A stretch of DNA of 64,000 nt from Onishia taeanensis (GTDB taxonomy: Bacteria; Pseudomonadota; Gammaproteobacteria; Pseudomonadales; Halomonadaceae). Location of the stretch: NCBI RefSeq assembly GCF_013349955.1, contig NZ_JABVXC010000001.1:541644-605643 (forward strand). The letters are read 5' to 3'. Below are positions 28,737 through 37,881 of this stretch, one piece after another (positions within the stretch are counted from its first letter, which is position 1; each line of letters opens with the position of its first letter). Below the pieces are notes generated by a model. That model was not told the DNA's origin. It worked only from the letters and a program-made list of their open reading frames with translations, and ran no database searches. A program made the translations under genes and the position numbers.

Positions 28737-31408
28737 CCCAGCGCAACCAGCCGACAACAACGGCACGCCAGATCCCCGGCATGAACTGCCAGGGCTGCGT
28801 CTCGACCATGCGCCAGGCCATCCAGGCCGAGGACCCGGACGCCGAGGTCAGCGGCGAACCCAGCGAAAAGCGCCTCGAGGTCACGACTCGCCTCGATGGC
28901 AATCGAGTGGATGCGCTGCTCGAGGAAGCCGGTTACCCCGCCGATGAATCTCCGGGCACGGCCCGTCAGTCGGATGACACCAAAACCGCAGCGCCGCCGG
29001 CAGATACCACGCCAGAGACACAGCAAGCGCCAGGGCCGGAGGCGTCCGCAGCAAGTGATCAGCCTGCATCCGGCAAATCCGGCAGCGTGCGCCTATCGCT
29101 ATCCGGCATGACCTGCGCCAGCTGCGTGAAGAGCGTGCAGCAGGCGCTCGAGCGCACCCCGGGAGTCATTGGCGCCGAGGTCAACTTCGCCAGCCACACC
29201 GCCCAGGTGCGTGGCAGCGCCAGCGCCCAGTCCCTTGTCGAGGCCGTGGAGAGCGCGGGCTACGGCGCCTCACCCATCGAGGACCTGCGCCAGGCCGAGG
29301 CACGGCGCGTCGAAAACGATCAACAGGCGTACCGGCAGCGCCGGCGCGGCAGCCTGGTGGCGTTGGCCCTGGCGGCACCACTGATGGTCGCCATGTTCTT
29401 CCATCACCCGGTCCTTAGCGGCGCCGAGCGGGGTGTCTGGGCACTGATCGGGCTCGCGACGCTGGGTGTGCTGGCAGGGCCCGGGCGGCACTTCTTCGTC
29501 AGTGCCGCCAAGGCGCTGCGCCACCATGAAGCCAACATGGACACCCTGGTGGCCATGGGCACCGGCACCGCCTGGCTGTATTCGATGACGGTGGTTGCCT
29601 TCGCCCCCTGGCTGCCCGAGGCGGCCCACAACCTCTACTTCGAGGCCTCGATCATGATTGTCGGCCTGATCCTGGCCGGCAACGCCCTGGAACTCCGGGC
29701 CCGAGGCCGCACCAGCGAGGCCCTGGGCCGACTGCTCGACCTGCAGTCCAGCACGGCTCGGGTGATCCGCGATGGCGAGGAAGTCGACATCGACATCGAT
29801 GCCGTGCGCGAAGGCGACCGCCTTCGCGTGCGCCCCGGCGAACGCCTGCCGGTGGACGGCGAGGTCGAGGACGGCGAGAGCCACGTCGATGAATCCATGC
29901 TCACCGGCGAGCCACAGGAAGTCGCCAAGTCGGTGGGTGATGAGGTCAGCGCCGGCACCGTCAACGGTCGCGGCAGCCTGATCTATCGCGCCACCCGGGT
30001 CGGCGCCGACACCCGCCTCGGCCGCATCACCGATCAGGTGGCCCGCGCTCAGGGCTCGCGCCCGCCGATCGGCGCCCTGGCCGACCGGGTCGCCGGCGTC
30101 TTCGTGCCCACGGTGATGATCATCGCCGTCGCCACGGCCCTGGCCTGGTTCAACCTGGGCCCCGAGCCCCGGGTGCTGCATATGCTGATCACCGCCACTG
30201 CCGTGCTGATCATCGCCTGCCCCTGCGCCCTGGGGCTCGCCACGCCGCTCTCGACCATGATCGGGGTCGGCAAGGCCGCCGAGCACGGCGTCCTGATCAG
30301 AAACGGCGAGGCGCTGCAGCTGGCCAGCCGTCTGACCACCCTGGTGGTCGACAAGACCGGCACCCTCACAGAGGGCAAGCCCCGCGTCACCGACGCCCAC
30401 TTTTTTTCTGACACGGGCCTCGATGCCCGGGGCAATGAGTCCGAGAACGACGAGCTCCAGCGCAGTGAGTCTCAGGCGCTGAGTTTGGTCGCGGGCCTCG
30501 AGCAGGGATCCGAGCATCCGATGGCCGCCGCGTTACTGGCCCACGCTGACGAGGCCGGCGTGCGCCCACAGGCGGTCAAGGACTTCACCAGCGTCACCGG
30601 CGGCGGGCTCAAGGCCACCAGCGAGCAGGGCCAGGCCCTGCTGCTCGGCAATGCCCGGCTACTCGAGGATGAAGGCATCGACCTGGCACCTGGCCAGGCG
30701 AGGGTCGAGCAGCTCGAAGACCAGGCCCGCACCGTCGTGCAACTGGCTGTCGATGGTCGACTCATCGCGGTATTCGGTATCAGCGACCCGCTGCGCGAGG
30801 ACAGCCGGGCGGCCGTTGCCCGCCTGCAGGCGGATGGGCTCAAGGTAGTGATGCTGACCGGTGATAATGCCCATACCGCCGAGGCCATCGGCCGCGAGGT
30901 GGGTATTGACGAGGTGCGCGCCGGACTCCTGCCCGAGGACAAGCATGCCGAGATAAAGCGCCGCCAGGACGCCGGCGAAGTAGTCGGGATGGTCGGCGAT
31001 GGCATCAACGACGCCCCGGCACTGGCACAGGCCAGCGTCGGTTTCGCGATCGCTCAAGGCACCGACGTGGCCATCGAAAGCGCCGGTATCACCCTGATGC
31101 GAAGCTCGCTTGCCGGCGTGGCCGATGCCATCGAGATCAGCCGCGCGACCCTTGCCAACATCAAGCAGAACCTGTGGGGAGCCTTTGGCTACAACAGCCT
31201 GTGCATTCCGATCGCCGCGGGCGTGCTCTATCCCGCGACCGGCTGGCTGCTATCGCCGATGATTGCCGCGGCGGCGATGTCGCTGTCTTCGGTCACGGTG
31301 GTCGCCAACGCCAACCGCCTGCGCCGCTTCCGGCCGTCCGCAGAGGCAGCAGCGGCTTCGCAAGCAACCTCAGGCCCCGACACCCAATCCCAGGAGGTGC
31401 GCTCATGA
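28733..31408 (+). CDS. copA: Copper-translocating P1B-type ATPase
   Basis: This 891-aa inner-membrane pump exports Cu(I). Two N-terminal HMA domains carry GMNCQGC (Cys19, Cys22) and GMTCASC (Cys128, Cys131), separated by an acidic Ala/Thr/Pro-rich linker. Then come eight TM segments, TGE (391-393), the transmembrane CPC (496-498), the phosphorylated Asp of DKTGT (540-544), SEHP (593-596) and GDGIND (755-760). The last two TM segments have FGYNS and MSLSSV, the Cu+-ATPase signature. An acidic insert lies at about 559-580. The start ATG at 28733 overlaps merR; the frame opens earlier at 28661, inside merR. Confidence 0.95.
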   Translation: MTQRNQPTTTARQIPGMNCQGCVSTMRQAIQAEDPDAEVSGEPSEKRLEVTTRLDGNRVDALLEEAGYPADESPGTARQSDDTKTAAPPADTTPETQQAPGPEASAASDQPASGKSGSVRLSLSGMTCASCVKSVQQALERTPGVIGAEVNFASHTAQVRGSASAQSLVEAVESAGYGASPIEDLRQAEARRVENDQQAYRQRRRGSLVALALAAPLMVAMFFHHPVLSGAERGVWALIGLATLGVLAGPGRHFFVSAAKALRHHEANMDTLVAMGTGTAWLYSMTVVAFAPWLPEAAHNLYFEASIMIVGLILAGNALELRARGRTSEALGRLLDLQSSTARVIRDGEEVDIDIDAVREGDRLRVRPGERLPVDGEVEDGESHVDESMLTGEPQEVAKSVGDEVSAGTVNGRGSLIYRATRVGADTRLGRITDQVARAQGSRPPIGALADRVAGVFVPTVMIIAVATALAWFNLGPEPRVLHMLITATAVLIIACPCALGLATPLSTMIGVGKAAEHGVLIRNGEALQLASRLTTLVVDKTGTLTEGKPRVTDAHFFSDTGLDARGNESENDELQRSESQALSLVAGLEQGSEHPMAAALLAHADEAGVRPQAVKDFTSVTGGGLKATSEQGQALLLGNARLLEDEGIDLAPGQARVEQLEDQARTVVQLAVDGRLIAVFGISDPLREDSRAAVARLQADGLKVVMLTGDNAHTAEAIGREVGIDEVRAGLLPEDKHAEIKRRQDAGEVVGMVGDGINDAPALAQASVGFAIAQGTDVAIESAGITLMRSSLAGVADAIEISRATLANIKQNLWGAFGYNSLCIPIAAGVLYPATGWLLSPMIAAAAMSLSSVTVVANANRLRRFRPSAEAAAASQATSGPDTQSQEVRS

Positions 31409-31479
31409 CGCTACTCGTGAATCTTGGTGGCATCGCCCTGATCGGCGCCATCGTCTGGTGGTTCTGGCTCGGTGCCTAA
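31405..31479 (+). CDS. 24-aa single-span membrane microprotein
   Basis: The small frame encodes [18 protein letters not shown] and ends WFWLGA: one TM helix with a WW-FW interface cluster. Its ATG overlaps the copA stop (ATGA) and GGAGGTGC lies just upstream, so it should be translated. The sequence resembles the N-terminal TM anchor of cupredoxin-type proteins sometimes found in copper loci, so it may be a remnant of one or a true small subunit acting with CopA. No function is known. Confidence 0.65.
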   Translation: MTLLVNLGGIALIGAIVWWFWLGA

Positions 31480-31480
31480 T

Positions 31481-31532
31481 CAAGTACTTAGACCAAGTAC
31501 TTAGGTCAAGCACTTAGGTCGAATGCTTAACC
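31481..31532. repeat. 13-bp tandem repeat after the copper operon
   Basis: CAAGTACTTAGAC, CAAGTACTTAGGT and CAAGCACTTAGGT follow one another exactly, with a fourth diverged unit (CGAATGCTTAACC). The unit centres on the palindrome AAGTACTT. Confidence 0.9.
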
Positions 31533-31548
31533 GATCCCAGGCGCCCGC

Positions 31549-32301
31549 TCAGCTCACTCCGATATAGCGCCCGGGCTTGTGGTTGAGGGCGATGATCAGG
31601 TTCATGATGACCGCCCCCAGCACCGACAGCGCGATGCCGTTGGGCTCGAGCACCAGGAAGGACAGGCCCAGGATCAGCATATCCACGCCGAGCTGCACAA
31701 GGCCCGCACGCCAGCCGAAGCGCTCCTGCAGATAGAGCGCGAGGATATTGATACCGCCGAGGCTGGTGCGGTGACGAATCAGCACCAGCAGACCGATCCC
31801 CAGCAGGCTGCCACCGATCACTGCCGCATAGACGGGGTTCAGCGACGCGATATCGACCCAGCCAGGCGTCAGAAAAGCAAAGAGCGACAGCAGCGCCGTG
31901 GCGATGAAGGTGCGCAGGGTGAAGGACCAGCCCATGCGCTTGATCGCCAGATAGTAGAAGGGAAGGTTGATCACAAAGAACATGCCGCCGAAGCCGAGCC
32001 CGGTGACGTACTGAGCGAGCAGCGCCAGGCCGGCGGTACTGCCGGCGAGCAGCATGGCCTGGGAGTAGAAGGTCACTCCGAGCGCCACCAGCAGGGTGCC
32101 AAGCAGCATAGCCAGGACGTCTTCGTGGGGCCGATGAGGGTCCTGGGGCAGGTCCTCAGCCTCGACGTCTTCCAGCTCGGGGCGCACATTCTCAGCGCTC
32201 TCCCCCGCATCGTGGCTTGCCTGCGCGGCGTCGTCTTGCGGCGCGGCCGCAATCTTTTCGTCGTCCTTCGGGCGTTGAGATTCGCTACGCTTATCGCTCA
32301 T
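31549..32301 (-). CDS. YitT family membrane protein
   Basis: This 250-aa protein has an acidic, hydrophilic N-terminus (about 1-60) and then five to six TM segments with the YitT/DUF161 hallmarks GTLLVALGVTFYSQA, AGLALLAQY, GGMFFVINLPFYYLA and SLGGINILALYL. It lacks the C-terminal DUF2179 domain seen in longer family members. The transported substrate is unknown. The start at 32301 follows GAGGAGGC. It lies 44 bp after recJ on the same strand and may share its transcript. Confidence 0.88.
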   Translation of the reverse strand: MSDKRSESQRPKDDEKIAAAPQDDAAQASHDAGESAENVRPELEDVEAEDLPQDPHRPHEDVLAMLLGTLLVALGVTFYSQAMLLAGSTAGLALLAQYVTGLGFGGMFFVINLPFYYLAIKRMGWSFTLRTFIATALLSLFAFLTPGWVDIASLNPVYAAVIGGSLLGIGLLVLIRHRTSLGGINILALYLQERFGWRAGLVQLGVDMLILGLSFLVLEPNGIALSVLGAVIMNLIIALNHKPGRYIGVS

Positions 32302-32345
32302 TGGCGGCCTCCTCGGCCAGGTCATCCAACTGGAACAGGGTCGAA

Positions 32346-34157
32346 TCAGGCCTGGCTCAGCGGCTCGGCGTGCTCGACCATCAATTGCAGCGACTCGCGG
32401 CCCTTCCAGCGGTTGCGGTTGAGCTTGAAGGCGCAGCGCAGCCGGTCGCCGAGCCCGAAGGCCGGCACCTCGCCCGGCGTCAGGGCGCGGAACCAGATCG
32501 CCCGCACCGTGGTGCGGCCATGGCCGAGCTCCAGCATCAGGTGGCTACCGTCAGCGCCCACCGGGCGCAGCGCCTCGACGAGGAAGTCGCCCTCGAACAG
32601 CGGCGCCTCGAACTCGCGGCCGAAGGGCGCGAGGGCCGCCAGCTCATCAAGCGTCGCAAGCGACAGCTGTTCCGGGGACAAGGCACCGTCGGTGTAGACG
32701 CAGGGATAGAGTTCACGCTCGCCCAACTGCTCGCCCACCGCCTGCCAGATCGCCCGGCGGAAGTCGTCGAGTCGCTCCCTGGGCAGGCCGATACCGGCGG
32801 CTCCACGGTGGCCGCCGAAGCGCGGCAACGCTTCCGGGGCCAGGTCGTGGGCGCGCTGCAGGGCGTCACGCAGGTGCAGGCCCTCGATGGAGCGCCCGGA
32901 ACCGGTCAGCATGCCGGCGGTCGCCGCCGGGGTCAGCACCAGCGCCGGGCGGCCGAAGGCCTGAACCAGCCGTGACGCGACGATGCCCTGCACCCCGGCG
33001 TGGCCGGTCTCCAGGAACACCACCAGCGCCGGCACACCATCGGCAAGCTGAGCGCTAGCCAACACCTTGGCCTCCTCGGCCATCTCGGCCTCGATGGCCT
33101 TGCGGGACTGATTGTCCTGATCCAGCACCTCGAGGTGACGCGCCGCCGTGCCATCGTCGGCGGCCAGCATGAAGTGCAACGCCGCATAGGGGTCATCGAG
33201 GCGCGAACGGGCATTGATGCGCGGCCCCATCTGAAAGGCCAGGGTCTCGGCGTCGAAGGGCACGCTATCCGGGCCCAGCCGAGCGGCCATGGTCCGCCAG
33301 CAGGCGGCCTCCATGCGGTTGATCAGCGTCAGGCCATGATTGACCACGGCGCGGTTGGCGACGCTGCCGCCCAGCGACACACAGTCGGCGACGGTGCCCA
33401 GCGCCACGTAGGAGAGCCAGGGCGAGAGCTTGGGGGTCGAGGACGACAGTGCGCCCCAGTCGATCAGCACCTGCCGGGCCAGTGACATGGTCAGCCAGGC
33501 CACCATGCAGCCGGCAATGGTCGGGTCCGGGTAATCGCAGTCGTCCCGGGTCGGGTTTACGGTGGCATAGGCCGAGGCCGGCGGCCCCTCCTCGGGCAGC
33601 GCATGGTGGTCGGTCACCACCACCTCGAGCCCCGCCTCCTTGAGCCTGGCGATGCGCGGCTCGTCGGAGCTGCCGCAGTCGGCGGTGATCACAAGCCTCG
33701 GGCCCGGCGACAGGCGCAGGGTGCGCTCGACCAGCGGCAGGCTGATGCCGTAGCCATCGTTGATGCGGTGGCCGATCAGGCTGTGCAGGCGCGACTCCGG
33801 CACCCCGAACAGCTCGTTGAGCGTGCGCCGGATCACCACATGTGAGGTGATACCGTCGACGTCATAGTCGGTAAGAATGCCGATATGCTCGCCCTCGACC
33901 ACCGCCTGGGCGATGCGCTCGGCAGCGCGGCGGGCATCCTTGAGCCGCTCGGGATGGGTCAGATGGCGAAGGCTGGGCGTCACCAGGGGGGCAATGTCGC
34001 CCCGGTAGCCAGGGAGCCGCCCAGCCAGCACCCGCGCCTGCAGCTCGGTTAGGCCCTCGGCCTGGGCGCGGGCATAGAGCGCCTCGTCACGCTGGCGCGG
34101 CTCGATGCGCGGGGTGAGCGAAGCGGCAAGGACGGTTGAAAGCGAGGCGGGTTCCAC
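32346..34157 (-). CDS. recJ: Single-stranded-DNA exonuclease RecJ
   Basis: This 603-aa 5'-3' exonuclease acts in RecF-pathway recombination, mismatch and base-excision repair. The DHH domain contains DYDVDGITS (97-105) and VTDHHALP (DHH 183-185), followed by the DHHA1 domain with the GGHRGAAGIGL motif and a C-terminal OB fold. Length is slightly above E. coli RecJ (577). The start is a GTG at 34157 with GAGGAG upstream. Confidence 0.95.
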   Translation of the reverse strand: MEPASLSTVLAASLTPRIEPRQRDEALYARAQAEGLTELQARVLAGRLPGYRGDIAPLVTPSLRHLTHPERLKDARRAAERIAQAVVEGEHIGILTDYDVDGITSHVVIRRTLNELFGVPESRLHSLIGHRINDGYGISLPLVERTLRLSPGPRLVITADCGSSDEPRIARLKEAGLEVVVTDHHALPEEGPPASAYATVNPTRDDCDYPDPTIAGCMVAWLTMSLARQVLIDWGALSSSTPKLSPWLSYVALGTVADCVSLGGSVANRAVVNHGLTLINRMEAACWRTMAARLGPDSVPFDAETLAFQMGPRINARSRLDDPYAALHFMLAADDGTAARHLEVLDQDNQSRKAIEAEMAEEAKVLASAQLADGVPALVVFLETGHAGVQGIVASRLVQAFGRPALVLTPAATAGMLTGSGRSIEGLHLRDALQRAHDLAPEALPRFGGHRGAAGIGLPRERLDDFRRAIWQAVGEQLGERELYPCVYTDGALSPEQLSLATLDELAALAPFGREFEAPLFEGDFLVEALRPVGADGSHLMLELGHGRTTVRAIWFRALTPGEVPAFGLGDRLRCAFKLNRNRWKGRESLQLMVEHAEPLSQA

Positions 34158-34191
34158 GGCGGCTCCTCAAGAAAGGCAGGATGTAGGGACG

Positions 34192-34215
34192 AAAAACGCC
34201 CGGCGAACCGGGCGT
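34192..34215 (-). terminator. Terminator after thrC
   Basis: ACGCCCGG and CCGGGCGT pair around CGAA and are followed by TTTTT on the minus strand. Confidence 0.85.
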
Positions 34216-34254
34216 CATGACGGCTTGGCAGCGCTGGGCTAAACCAGGTATGGC

Positions 34255-35643
34255 TCAGCGACGCTGGTCGGCGACGAAGCGCTGCACCGCTTCGAGCTCG
34301 GCGGGCAGCACCGCATAGCGTTCCTCGCGCTCGAGCAGATCGTCCATGTGCGGCGGCAGCGGCACACCCGGGAAGCCGGCCTTGACCACCGCATCGGCGA
34401 ACTTCGCCGGGTGGGCGGTCGCGAGCGTGACCATCGGTGTCGCGGCATCGGCCCGCGCCCGCTCGGCCGCCCGATAGCCGGTGGCGGTATGCGGATCGAG
34501 AATCTCGTGAGTGCGATGGTGCGCCTCGCGGATCACCTCGAGGATGGTCGCATCATCGACGCTGTAGCTCGCAAACTTCTCGCGCAGCTTCTCAAGCGGC
34601 GCTTCGGCAAGCGCCGTTGGCTCCTGCTGGAAGCGCTCGAGAAGCTCGGCCACGGCATTGCCGTCACGCTCGTAAGCATCGAACAGCAGGCGCTCGAAGT
34701 TCGACGACACCACGATATCCATCGACGGCGCCAGGGTCGCTTCGAGATCGCGCTTGGAGAAGTCGTTGTCGGCGAGCGTGCGGTGCAGGATGTCGTTGGC
34801 GTTGGTAGCGATGATGAACTGCTTGACCGGCAGGCCCATCTGACTCGCCATGTAGCCAGCGAAGAGGTTGCCGAAGTTCGCCGAGGGTACGCAGAAGCTG
34901 ACCTCCCGCTGCGGGGCGCCGAGGGCCACGGCCGAGGCCACGTAGTAGACGATCTGGGCCATGATGCGCGCCCAATTGATCGAATTCACCGCCACCAGGC
35001 GGGTGCCGTTCAGGAAATCCTGATTGGCGAAGCTCGCCTTGACCATCGCCTGGGCATCGTCGAAGTTGCCTTCGATGGCGATGTTGAAGACGTTGTCGGC
35101 GAGCACCGTGGTCATCTGGCGACGCTGCACCTCGGAGACCCGATTGTGCGGGTGAAGGATGAAGATATCCAGGTTATCGCAGTGACGACAGCCTTCGATG
35201 GCCGCCGAGCCGGTGTCGCCGGAGGTGGCGCCCATGATCACCGCGCGCTCGCCGCGCTTCTTCAGGAAGTGATCGAGCAGCCGGCCCAGCAGCTGCAAGG
35301 CGACGTCCTTGAAGGCGAGCGTCGGGCCATGGAACAGCTCGAGCAGAAAGTGATTGGCGTCGAGCTGATTCAGCGGCACCACGGCGTCGTGGCTGAAGGT
35401 CGCGTAGGCGTCCTTGACCAGACCGCGGAAGGTATCGTCGTCGATCTCGCCGTTGACGAACGGCTTCATTACCCGAAAGGCAATCTCGGCATAGGAGCAG
35501 CCGGCCATGTCGGCGAGCTCTTCCTTGGACAGCTGAGGGACGGTCTCCGGCACGTAGAGGCCACCGTCGCTTGCCATGCCGGTCAGCACGACCTCTTCGA
35601 AGGACAGCGCGGGCGCCTGCCCGCGGGTACTGATATAGCGCAT
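34255..35643 (-). CDS. thrC: Threonine synthase
   Basis: This 462-aa PLP enzyme converts O-phosphohomoserine to threonine. The PLP lysine is Lys112 in GPTLAFKDVALQLL; MRYISTRGQAP at the start, GATSGDTGSAA (the phosphate loop) and SANFGNLFAGY are family signatures. It follows hom by 86 bp, a hom-thrC pair as in Pseudomonas, and is closed by a terminator. Confidence 0.97.
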   Translation of the reverse strand: MRYISTRGQAPALSFEEVVLTGMASDGGLYVPETVPQLSKEELADMAGCSYAEIAFRVMKPFVNGEIDDDTFRGLVKDAYATFSHDAVVPLNQLDANHFLLELFHGPTLAFKDVALQLLGRLLDHFLKKRGERAVIMGATSGDTGSAAIEGCRHCDNLDIFILHPHNRVSEVQRRQMTTVLADNVFNIAIEGNFDDAQAMVKASFANQDFLNGTRLVAVNSINWARIMAQIVYYVASAVALGAPQREVSFCVPSANFGNLFAGYMASQMGLPVKQFIIATNANDILHRTLADNDFSKRDLEATLAPSMDIVVSSNFERLLFDAYERDGNAVAELLERFQQEPTALAEAPLEKLREKFASYSVDDATILEVIREAHHRTHEILDPHTATGYRAAERARADAATPMVTLATAHPAKFADAVVKAGFPGVPLPPHMDDLLEREERYAVLPAELEAVQRFVADQRR

Positions 35644-35664
35644 GCTTCACTCCGTGAGTGGCAA

Positions 35665-35703
35665 GCTTCGAGCCGCGGGCTCGGAGCTGTCGTTGCTCGA
35701 AGC
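35665..35703. repeat. Palindromic element between hom and thrC
   Basis: GCTTCGAGC (35665-35673) is inverted at 35695-35703 (GCTCGAAGC), and CGAGCC-GCG-GGCTCG (35669-35683) is nested on the left. This AAGC/CGAGC-rich design resembles extragenic palindromes. Confidence 0.6.
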
Positions 35704-35729
35704 TCGCGGCTCGTCACTCGAAGCCGAAA

Positions 35730-37046
35730 TTATTCCTGCTCGTCGAGGGTCTCGACGCGGATACGGGTCACCGAACCGGCGATATCGGCCAGCGACTCGA
35801 GCTGACGGATCACCTCGTTCATGTGCTTCTCGCGAGTGCGATGCGTCAGCAGGATGATCGGCACCAGCTCGCCTTCAATGGCTTCCTTCTGGATGATTGC
35901 CTCGATGGAGATGCCCTGCTCGGAAAGAATCGTCGCCACCCGTGCCAGCACGCCGGGACGATCGACCGCCAGCAGGCGCAGATAGTAGGCGGTGGTGATC
36001 TCTTCCATGGGCAGGATCGGCAGGTCGTTGTCGCTCTCGCCGATGCCGCTGAAGGCCAGATAGGGCACACGGTAGCGGTGCTCGGTGCTGATGTCGCGTG
36101 CCACATCGAGCAGGTCAGCGACCACCGCCGAAGCGGTCGGTTCAGCACCGGCGCCCGCACCGTAGTAGATGGTAGGCCCAACGGCATCGCCCATCACCTC
36201 GATGGCGTTCTTGACCCCGTTCACATTGGCCAGCAAACACTCCTTGGGCACCAGCGCCGGATGCACGCGCAGCTCGAAGCCGGCTTCGGTGCGCTTGGAA
36301 ATGCCCAGGTGCTTGATCACGTAGCCGAGGTTGTCGGCCTGCTCGACGTCGTCGAAGGTGATCCGCGAGATGCCTTCGGTGTAGGCCTTGTCGAACTGCA
36401 GTGGCACGCCGTAGGCAATGGAGGCCAGGATGGTCAGCTTGTGTGCGGCGTCGATGCCCTCGACATCGAAGGTCGGGTCGGCTTCGGCATACCCCAGCGC
36501 CTGAGCCTCGGCCAGCACGTCTTCGAAGGCGCGGCCCTCGTCACGCATGTGGGTGAGAATGTAGTTGCCGGTGCCGTTGATGATGCCGGCCAACCATTCG
36601 ATGCGATTGGCACCAAGCCCCTCACGCAGCGACTTGATCACCGGAATGCCGCCGGCCACCGCCGCCTCGAAGGCCACGATGACGCCCTTCTCATGGGCGG
36701 CCTGGAAGATCTCGTTGCCGTGCACCGCGATCAGCGCCTTGTTGGCGGTGACCACGTGCTTGCCGTTGTCGATGGCGGTCAGCACCAGCTCACGGGCCAC
36801 TTCGTAACCGCCGATCAGCTCGACCAGTACGTCGACATCGGGATTACGGGCCACCTCGAATACATCGCTGGTGGTCTTGACGCCGGTGGTATCGCAGTCA
36901 GGATTTTCGCGACGCATCGCCACCTGCTCAATCACGATCGGGCGACCGGCCCGACGCGCGATCTCATCGGCGTTGCGCATCAGCACATTGAACGTACCGC
37001 CACCCACGGTGCCCAGACCACAGATTCCCACTCTGACCGATTTCAA
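35730..37046 (-). CDS. hom: Homoserine dehydrogenase
   Basis: This 438-aa enzyme reduces aspartate semialdehyde to homoserine, the branch to threonine and methionine. It has the N-terminal Rossmann motif GLGTVGGGT, the catalytic domain with GGIPVIKSLREGL, NGTGNYIL and a YAEADPTFDVEG segment, and a C-terminal ACT domain (LAVDRPGVLARVATILSE) expected to give threonine control. The start is a TTG at 37046 (read M-KSVRVGICG) with AGGGAG upstream; the frame extends to 37103 without family support. It forms an operon with thrC. Confidence 0.95.
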   Translation of the reverse strand: MKSVRVGICGLGTVGGGTFNVLMRNADEIARRAGRPIVIEQVAMRRENPDCDTTGVKTTSDVFEVARNPDVDVLVELIGGYEVARELVLTAIDNGKHVVTANKALIAVHGNEIFQAAHEKGVIVAFEAAVAGGIPVIKSLREGLGANRIEWLAGIINGTGNYILTHMRDEGRAFEDVLAEAQALGYAEADPTFDVEGIDAAHKLTILASIAYGVPLQFDKAYTEGISRITFDDVEQADNLGYVIKHLGISKRTEAGFELRVHPALVPKECLLANVNGVKNAIEVMGDAVGPTIYYGAGAGAEPTASAVVADLLDVARDISTEHRYRVPYLAFSGIGESDNDLPILPMEEITTAYYLRLLAVDRPGVLARVATILSEQGISIEAIIQKEAIEGELVPIILLTHRTREKHMNEVIRQLESLADIAGSVTRIRVETLDEQE

Positions 37047-37147
37047 CGTTTTGCTCCCTTTGCAGATACTCGATTGTTCGCATTGTCGACGTCGCGGCGT
37101 CACAACGACCGCGAATGCGGCTGCCAGACCGCTCAGAAATTCAGTTT

Positions 37148-37879
37148 TCAGCCATTCAGGTCCAGCATTTCCGCCAGCCGCTCGGCCGGCACGTAACCCG
37201 GCACCAGGCGCCCGTCAGGCATCACGATGGCCGGTGTGCCCTGCACGCCGAGCTCCATCCCCAGATGATACTGTGACTCGACCAGATTGTCGCAGTCCGG
37301 GGCGATATCCAAGGCTTCGCCACGTTTGGCTGCACTCATGGCTTCGGCCGGGTTCGATGCGCACCACACCTGGCTCAGCAAGCGGGCGCCCTCTGAACCG
37401 GCGCCGGCGCGGGGGAAGGCCAGATAATGCACGGCGATGCCCATCTCGTTGAGGGCCGGCACTTCCTCGTGCAGGCGCTGGCAGTAGGGGCAGGTGGTAT
37501 CGGTAAAGACGTAGATCGTCGCCTGCGGCGCTTCGTCACTGCGGAAGATCACCTGTTCACTGTCGGGCACCTCGGCGATACGCGCGGCACGCTGGGTGTT
37601 GCGGGATTGCTCGCTCAGGTTCACCAGGCCATCGGCGCCATTCTGGTAGATATCACCGACGATGAAGTGCTCGCCGGTGGCATCGCTATAGAAAGTCTCA
37701 CCGTTGGCCAGATGCACCTCCCAAAGGCCCTCGACGGGCGTGTCCAGCACCTGCTCGACAGGCATCGACTCACCATTGACGGTGAGGCTGTCGGTCAAAG
37801 CCTGGGGGGGCGCCGCCATGGCCTGGGCGGTGAAAAGGCCGGCCAGCAGGCCGGTGGCGGTAAGCAGCAGTCGATTCAT
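37148..37879 (-). CDS. dsbC: Thiol:disulfide interchange protein DsbC
   Basis: This 243-aa periplasmic disulfide isomerase has a signal peptide (cleavage after AMA, residue 23), an N-terminal dimerisation domain and a thioredoxin fold with CPYC (130-133) and cis-Pro in QGTPAIV. A second cysteine pair (VWCASN, APDCDN) matches the structural disulfide of DsbC. The ATG at 37879 is three bases after the xerD stop; xerD-dsbC is the E. coli order. Confidence 0.95.
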   Translation of the reverse strand: MNRLLLTATGLLAGLFTAQAMAAPPQALTDSLTVNGESMPVEQVLDTPVEGLWEVHLANGETFYSDATGEHFIVGDIYQNGADGLVNLSEQSRNTQRAARIAEVPDSEQVIFRSDEAPQATIYVFTDTTCPYCQRLHEEVPALNEMGIAVHYLAFPRAGAGSEGARLLSQVWCASNPAEAMSAAKRGEALDIAPDCDNLVESQYHLGMELGVQGTPAIVMPDGRLVPGYVPAERLAEMLDLNG

Positions 37880-37881
37880 GG

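Noticed and set aside
34348..37196. Two plus-strand frames of 485 and 512 codons opposite thrC and hom
   Set aside because: They lie wholly over complete, well-conserved genes on the other strand and show no recognisable domain.
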